DNA from: Terriglobus roseus | GTDB lineage: Bacteria; Acidobacteriota; Terriglobia; Terriglobales; Acidobacteriaceae | Length of the DNA stretch: 64,000 nt | Assembly (NCBI RefSeq): GCF_900102185.1 | Contig: NZ_LT629690.1 | Location: forward strand, 3,658,001-3,722,000 | Direction of reading: 5' to 3' | In this document: in pieces, positions 61,266-64,000 of the stretch | Layout of the letters: each line of letters opens with the position of its first letter | Position numbering within the stretch: the first letter of the stretch is position 1 | The notes under the pieces: model-generated | The model's input: only the letters and a program-made list of their open reading frames with translations | What the model was told of the DNA's origin: nothing | Databases searched by the model: none | Translations under genes and position numbers: made by a program

Positions 61266-62678
61266 TTAGCAGCGAACAATCTTTGGTGACTGAATATGAC
61301 GTGTGGCGTTTCTCGAATCTACCACCAGCTTCGCTTCCGCAACAATCGTTTCCATCTCGTATGCGGAGTGGTCCGTAGCAATCAAAACGCAGTCAAATTC
61401 GCTAACCCGCTCTAATGGTGTGGATTCCATGTTCAGAGCGTATTTACGACCGTGTCCCACTTTGGGAAAGAAGGGATCGTTGTAGCTGACATCGCATCCC
61501 AGCCCTTGCAATTGTTCGATGATGGCCAGCGACGGAGACTCACGCAGATCGTCTACATCTGCCTTGTACGCCACACCCAGCACCAGCACCTTCGCACCCT
61601 TGGTGGCCACACCCTGTGCATTCAAAGCTCGAGCAACCTGCCGCATCACGAAGACCGGCATGTCCTCATTCACCTCACCTGCAAGCTGGATGAAGCGCGT
61701 CGTGAAGCCATACTCTTTGGCCTTCCACGTCAGATAAAACGGATCGACCGGAATGCAGTGGCCGCCGATGCCTGGTCCGGGATAAAACGCCTGGAAACCG
61801 AATGGCTTGGTCGCAGCCGCATCAACCACTTCCCAAATATCCACGCCCATCTTCATGCAGAGCTGCTTCAGCTCGTTCACCAAAGCAATGTTCACGCTGC
61901 GGTAGATGTTCTCCAGCAGCTTCGTCATCTCAGCAGTCGCGGGCGATGACACTGGTACCGTCTTTGTAAAGATCGAACCATATAAAGCACACGCAGCTTC
62001 CGTGGCTGGCTTATCCATACCGCCGACGACTTTAGGAATCTCGCGGCGCGGCGTGATCATGTTGCCCGGGTCTTCACGCTCCGGCGAAAACGCCACCAGG
62101 ATGCCATCAATCTGTTCCGTTTCTTCCGGGGGAGCAATCTGTACGTTCACGCCTCGCTTCGCACCGGCTTCAGTAAGAATGCGCACCACAATCTCTTCCG
62201 TCGTGCCGGGATACGTCGTGCTCTCCAGAACAATCAACTGTCCAGCACGCACATAAGGCGCAATCGCATGCACCGTCGTTTCCACATAGCTCAGGTCCGG
62301 TGCATGATGCTCTGTCAGCGGCGTGGGCACGCAGATCAGCACGGCATCCATCTCTGCAATGTCTTTGAAGTCCGTCGTCGCGCGAAAGCCCTTGGCCTGC
62401 GCCGCAGCAATATGTTCCGGCTCAATCCGCCATATATAGCTGGCGCCGTTGTTCAGCGTGTCGACCTTCTTCTCATCGACATCGAAGCCGGTGACGCGAA
62501 AACCTTCGCTTGAGAACAGCAGCGTGAGCGGCAATCCCACATAACCCAACCCGATAATGCCAACGCGAGCCTCGCGGCTTTGAACCCGTGCTTTCCACTC
62601 AGTGAGCGTGGTCACTGAGGGAACAGTCCCGCTGTTTGCAAGTGCCTGTTCGCTGTCTTCGATATTGCCTGTCGCCAT
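61266..62678 (-). CDS. nucleotide-sugar dehydrogenase (UDP-HexNAc 6-dehydrogenase type)
   Basis: This 470-residue enzyme has an NAD site VGIIGLGYVGLPLTLL (about residues 40-56). The catalytic Cys lies in GPGIGGHCIPVDPF. A UDP-binding C-domain contains LGVAYKADVDDLRESPSL. It oxidises a UDP-sugar C6 to the uronic acid in two NAD+ steps. The motif set and length fit WbpA/WecC-type UDP-N-acetylhexosamine dehydrogenases better than short UDP-glucose dehydrogenases. The ATG at 62678 follows GGGGG; a start at 62696 is possible. The epimerase gene upstream (same strand) suggests a joint product. Confidence 0.9.
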   Translation of the reverse strand: MATGNIEDSEQALANSGTVPSVTTLTEWKARVQSREARVGIIGLGYVGLPLTLLFSSEGFRVTGFDVDEKKVDTLNNGASYIWRIEPEHIAAAQAKGFRATTDFKDIAEMDAVLICVPTPLTEHHAPDLSYVETTVHAIAPYVRAGQLIVLESTTYPGTTEEIVVRILTEAGAKRGVNVQIAPPEETEQIDGILVAFSPEREDPGNMITPRREIPKVVGGMDKPATEAACALYGSIFTKTVPVSSPATAEMTKLLENIYRSVNIALVNELKQLCMKMGVDIWEVVDAAATKPFGFQAFYPGPGIGGHCIPVDPFYLTWKAKEYGFTTRFIQLAGEVNEDMPVFVMRQVARALNAQGVATKGAKVLVLGVAYKADVDDLRESPSLAIIEQLQGLGCDVSYNDPFFPKVGHGRKYALNMESTPLERVSEFDCVLIATDHSAYEMETIVAEAKLVVDSRNATRHIQSPKIVRC

Positions 62679-62831
62679 ACTGCCCCCGGAACGCACGGTT
62701 TCCGCGGGCGAACCTCGCGTTGGGTGAAACCGTCATCAATGCTTTCCCCAATTTGACGCCCGGGCAGGCCTCAGGTTCCGCGTCAGCAGCGCCAAATACC
62801 GCCAACGCATTCAACAAATTGAAACAAAGGG

Positions 62832-63785
62832 CTAAGGCCTCTTGGGAAGCTGCTCGCAGTACCACTCAACCGTTTTCTGCAGGCCCTCTTCGAAGCTGAC
62901 GTGAGGCTTGTAACCAAACGCTTCCCGAGCCGCTTCAATGCTCGCCAGTGAATCCTTTACATCGCCGCGACGCTCGGGCCCATGAACAGGTTCCACCTTC
63001 GATTGCAGAAGCTCAGCGATCACGCGGTACGTCTCGTTCAACGTATGCCGCTCACCGCAGGCAACATTGAAAATCTTTCCAGCAACGTTCTCCGCGGGTG
63101 CCTCGCTTGCCAACAGGTTCGCCTGAACTGCATTCGCGACATAAGTAAAGTCGCGGCCCTGCTCGCCGTCACCAAAAATCGTTGGCTGTTCCCCCTGCAA
63201 CAGTTGCAGGATGAACTTCGCCATCACACCGGAATACTCTGAGTTCGGAACCTGCCGCGGTCCAAAGATGTTGAAGTAGCGCAGGCAGACCGTCTCCAGT
63301 CCATATACCTGCCAGTAGCTCTTCATGTAGAACTCGCCCGCCACCTTCTGCACCGGGTAGGGCGCAATGGGCATGGGAATCATCGTCTCCACACGCGGAA
63401 ACCCTGGCTGGTTGCCATATGCAGAACTGGACGCCGCATACACAACGCGCTTCACGCCTGCCGCACGCGCAGCCTCAAGCACCTCAAACGTTCCTTCAAT
63501 ATTCGCGACATGCGAACTGCGAGGATCCTTTACGCTGCGCGGCACGCTGGGAAGCGCGGCGAGATGAAAGATCACATCGACACCGTCGGCAGCCTTTGCC
63601 AACGCATCACGATCTGTCAGCGATGCTTCCGTGAACTCAATACGGTCGCGTACACCCGCAAGGTTTTCCGCAAGCCCAGTCGCAAAGTTATCCAACCCGC
63701 GCACGCGTTCACCGCGCGCCAATAGCGCATCCACCAGGTGCGAACCAATAAATCCGGCGGCGCCTGTCACCAGAACCGTTCTCAT
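62832..63785 (-). CDS. SDR nucleotide-sugar epimerase (WbpP/GalE-like)
   Basis: This 317-residue extended-SDR enzyme has an NAD motif VLVTGAAGFIGSHL (about residues 4-17), catalytic SSSAYG (Ser) and Y-PVQ-K in APYPVQKVAGE. NIFGPRQ and the GDGEQGRDFTYV segment follow. It most resembles UDP-GlcNAc/UDP-GlcNAcA 4-epimerases. The ATG at 63785 fits the family start; a longer start at 63830 is rejected. Together with the dehydrogenase it can make UDP-GalNAcA-type precursors for surface glycans (inference). Confidence 0.9.
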   Translation of the reverse strand: MRTVLVTGAAGFIGSHLVDALLARGERVRGLDNFATGLAENLAGVRDRIEFTEASLTDRDALAKAADGVDVIFHLAALPSVPRSVKDPRSSHVANIEGTFEVLEAARAAGVKRVVYAASSSAYGNQPGFPRVETMIPMPIAPYPVQKVAGEFYMKSYWQVYGLETVCLRYFNIFGPRQVPNSEYSGVMAKFILQLLQGEQPTIFGDGEQGRDFTYVANAVQANLLASEAPAENVAGKIFNVACGERHTLNETYRVIAELLQSKVEPVHGPERRGDVKDSLASIEAAREAFGYKPHVSFEEGLQKTVEWYCEQLPKRP

Positions 63786-63826
63786 AGCAATCCAGTATGC
63801 CAGCAGGACATGACAAAATGAGACAT

Positions 63827-63842
63827 GCAACTTTCTGGTTGC
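63827..63842. promoter_or_regulatory. inverted repeat, candidate ArsR-type operator (distal)
   Basis: GCAAC-TTTCTG-GTTGC lies in the divergent region between the epimerase and the SRPBCC gene. The GCAAC...GTTGC form recalls operators of ArsR regulators paired with SRPBCC genes. Confidence 0.5.
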
Positions 63843-63872
63843 GTAATCTCATCGACGGTGCGATAGTTATAT

Positions 63873-63888
63873 GCAACCGGGAGGTTGC
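63873..63888. promoter_or_regulatory. inverted repeat overlapping the SRPBCC ribosome site
   Basis: GCAACC-GGGA-GGTTGC; the GGGAGGT inside it is the ribosome site of the SRPBCC gene. It could also fold as an RNA hairpin hiding that site. Confidence 0.55.
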
Positions 63889-63892
63889 GTAT

Positions 63893-64000
63893 ATGCAGGA
63901 CTGTATCGACAAGGAAATCTTCATTGAAGCGCCCGTTTCACGCGTATGGAACGCTGTCACCAGCGCGGACGAATTCAGCGCATGGTTTGGTGTGAAGCTG
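63893..64000 (+). CDS. SRPBCC (AHSA1-like) domain protein, N-terminal part
   Basis: The gene runs off the right edge. The 36 visible codons read DKEIFIEAPVSRVWNAVTSA and then EFSAWFG, the start of the SRPBCC/Activator-of-Hsp90-like fold (hydrophobic strand, EAP, VWNA, W-FG). Such genes often sit in pairs with ArsR-family repressors and act in stress or aromatic-compound responses. The ATG at 63893 has GGGAGGT six to seven bases upstream. The two inverted repeats upstream support ArsR-type control, but the ArsR gene itself is not in view. Confidence 0.8.
   Translation, partial: MQDCIDKEIFIEAPVSRVWNAVTSADEFSAWFGVKL

Overview
The window is a typical chromosomal segment of an Acidobacteriota soil bacterium, most likely of the family Acidobacteriaceae (Terriglobus, Granulicella or Edaphobacter type). 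This is inferred from moderately high G+C, many Tat- or Sec-exported enzymes, two M13 metallopeptidases, a bacillithiol-type glycosyltransferase (BshA), a GMC/gluconate-dehydrogenase-like respiratory cluster, GH127 and beta-helix glycan enzymes, and short convergent gene pairs separated by perfect hairpin terminators. No rRNA, tRNA, insertion sequence, integrase or CRISPR array was seen.

Layout. 0-13.6 kb: end of rlmB; an ECF sigma factor followed by two unknown membrane proteins; an M13 peptidase; small secreted proteins; a TPR protein; a type-B carboxylesterase; a Tat-exported unknown protein; a three-gene operon (alpha/beta hydrolase, lipoprotein cytochrome c, membrane protein); and a glycine-zipper lipoprotein. 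13.7-17.8 kb: a lower-G+C island with a SAM methyltransferase facing an unusual two-gene operon, which encodes a CorA-like two-TM membrane protein and a cytosolic protein built from a rearranged NMT1/SsuA-type binding domain, a HEPN/DUF4145-like helical domain and two zinc ribbons. This is the best candidate for an undescribed system. 18-27 kb: a GH141-like plus GH127 glycan pair, a SulP transporter, a DHA2 efflux pump, a small HTH protein, a VOC protein and a GlcG protein. 27.4-37.9 kb: an ATP-dependent DNA ligase, a gluconate-dehydrogenase-like cluster (subunit 3, GMC flavoprotein, five-haem cytochrome), an RDD protein, a Gfo/Idh/MocA oxidoreductase and an SPFH protein.

38-49 kb: lipA, overlapping pyrB-pyrC, an RcnB-like protein, a purine nucleoside permease-like protein, bshA, aqpZ, pyrR and zinc-ribbon/lipoprotein genes. 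A probable independent small RNA (about 48.85-49.01 kb) with its own promoter and terminator follows, upstream of a MerR regulator. 49.8-64 kb: a FucP-type sugar transporter, a DUF5666-like protein, a second M13 peptidase, a flippase and glycosyltransferase pair, a GlsB/YeaQ protein, glutamine cyclotransferase, gluconokinase, a HI0933 flavoprotein, a probably internally deleted secreted protein, two UDP-sugar genes (dehydrogenase and epimerase) and the start of an SRPBCC gene behind two GCAAC/GTTGC inverted repeats.

How the genes work together. Much of the window serves the cell envelope and carbon scavenging: secreted peptidases and esterase, glycan hydrolases, sugar uptake, periplasmic sugar oxidation and surface-polysaccharide precursors. 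Housekeeping functions are pyrimidine synthesis, lipoate, bacillithiol and rRNA methylation. Function calls rest on motif reading only; no database search was possible.
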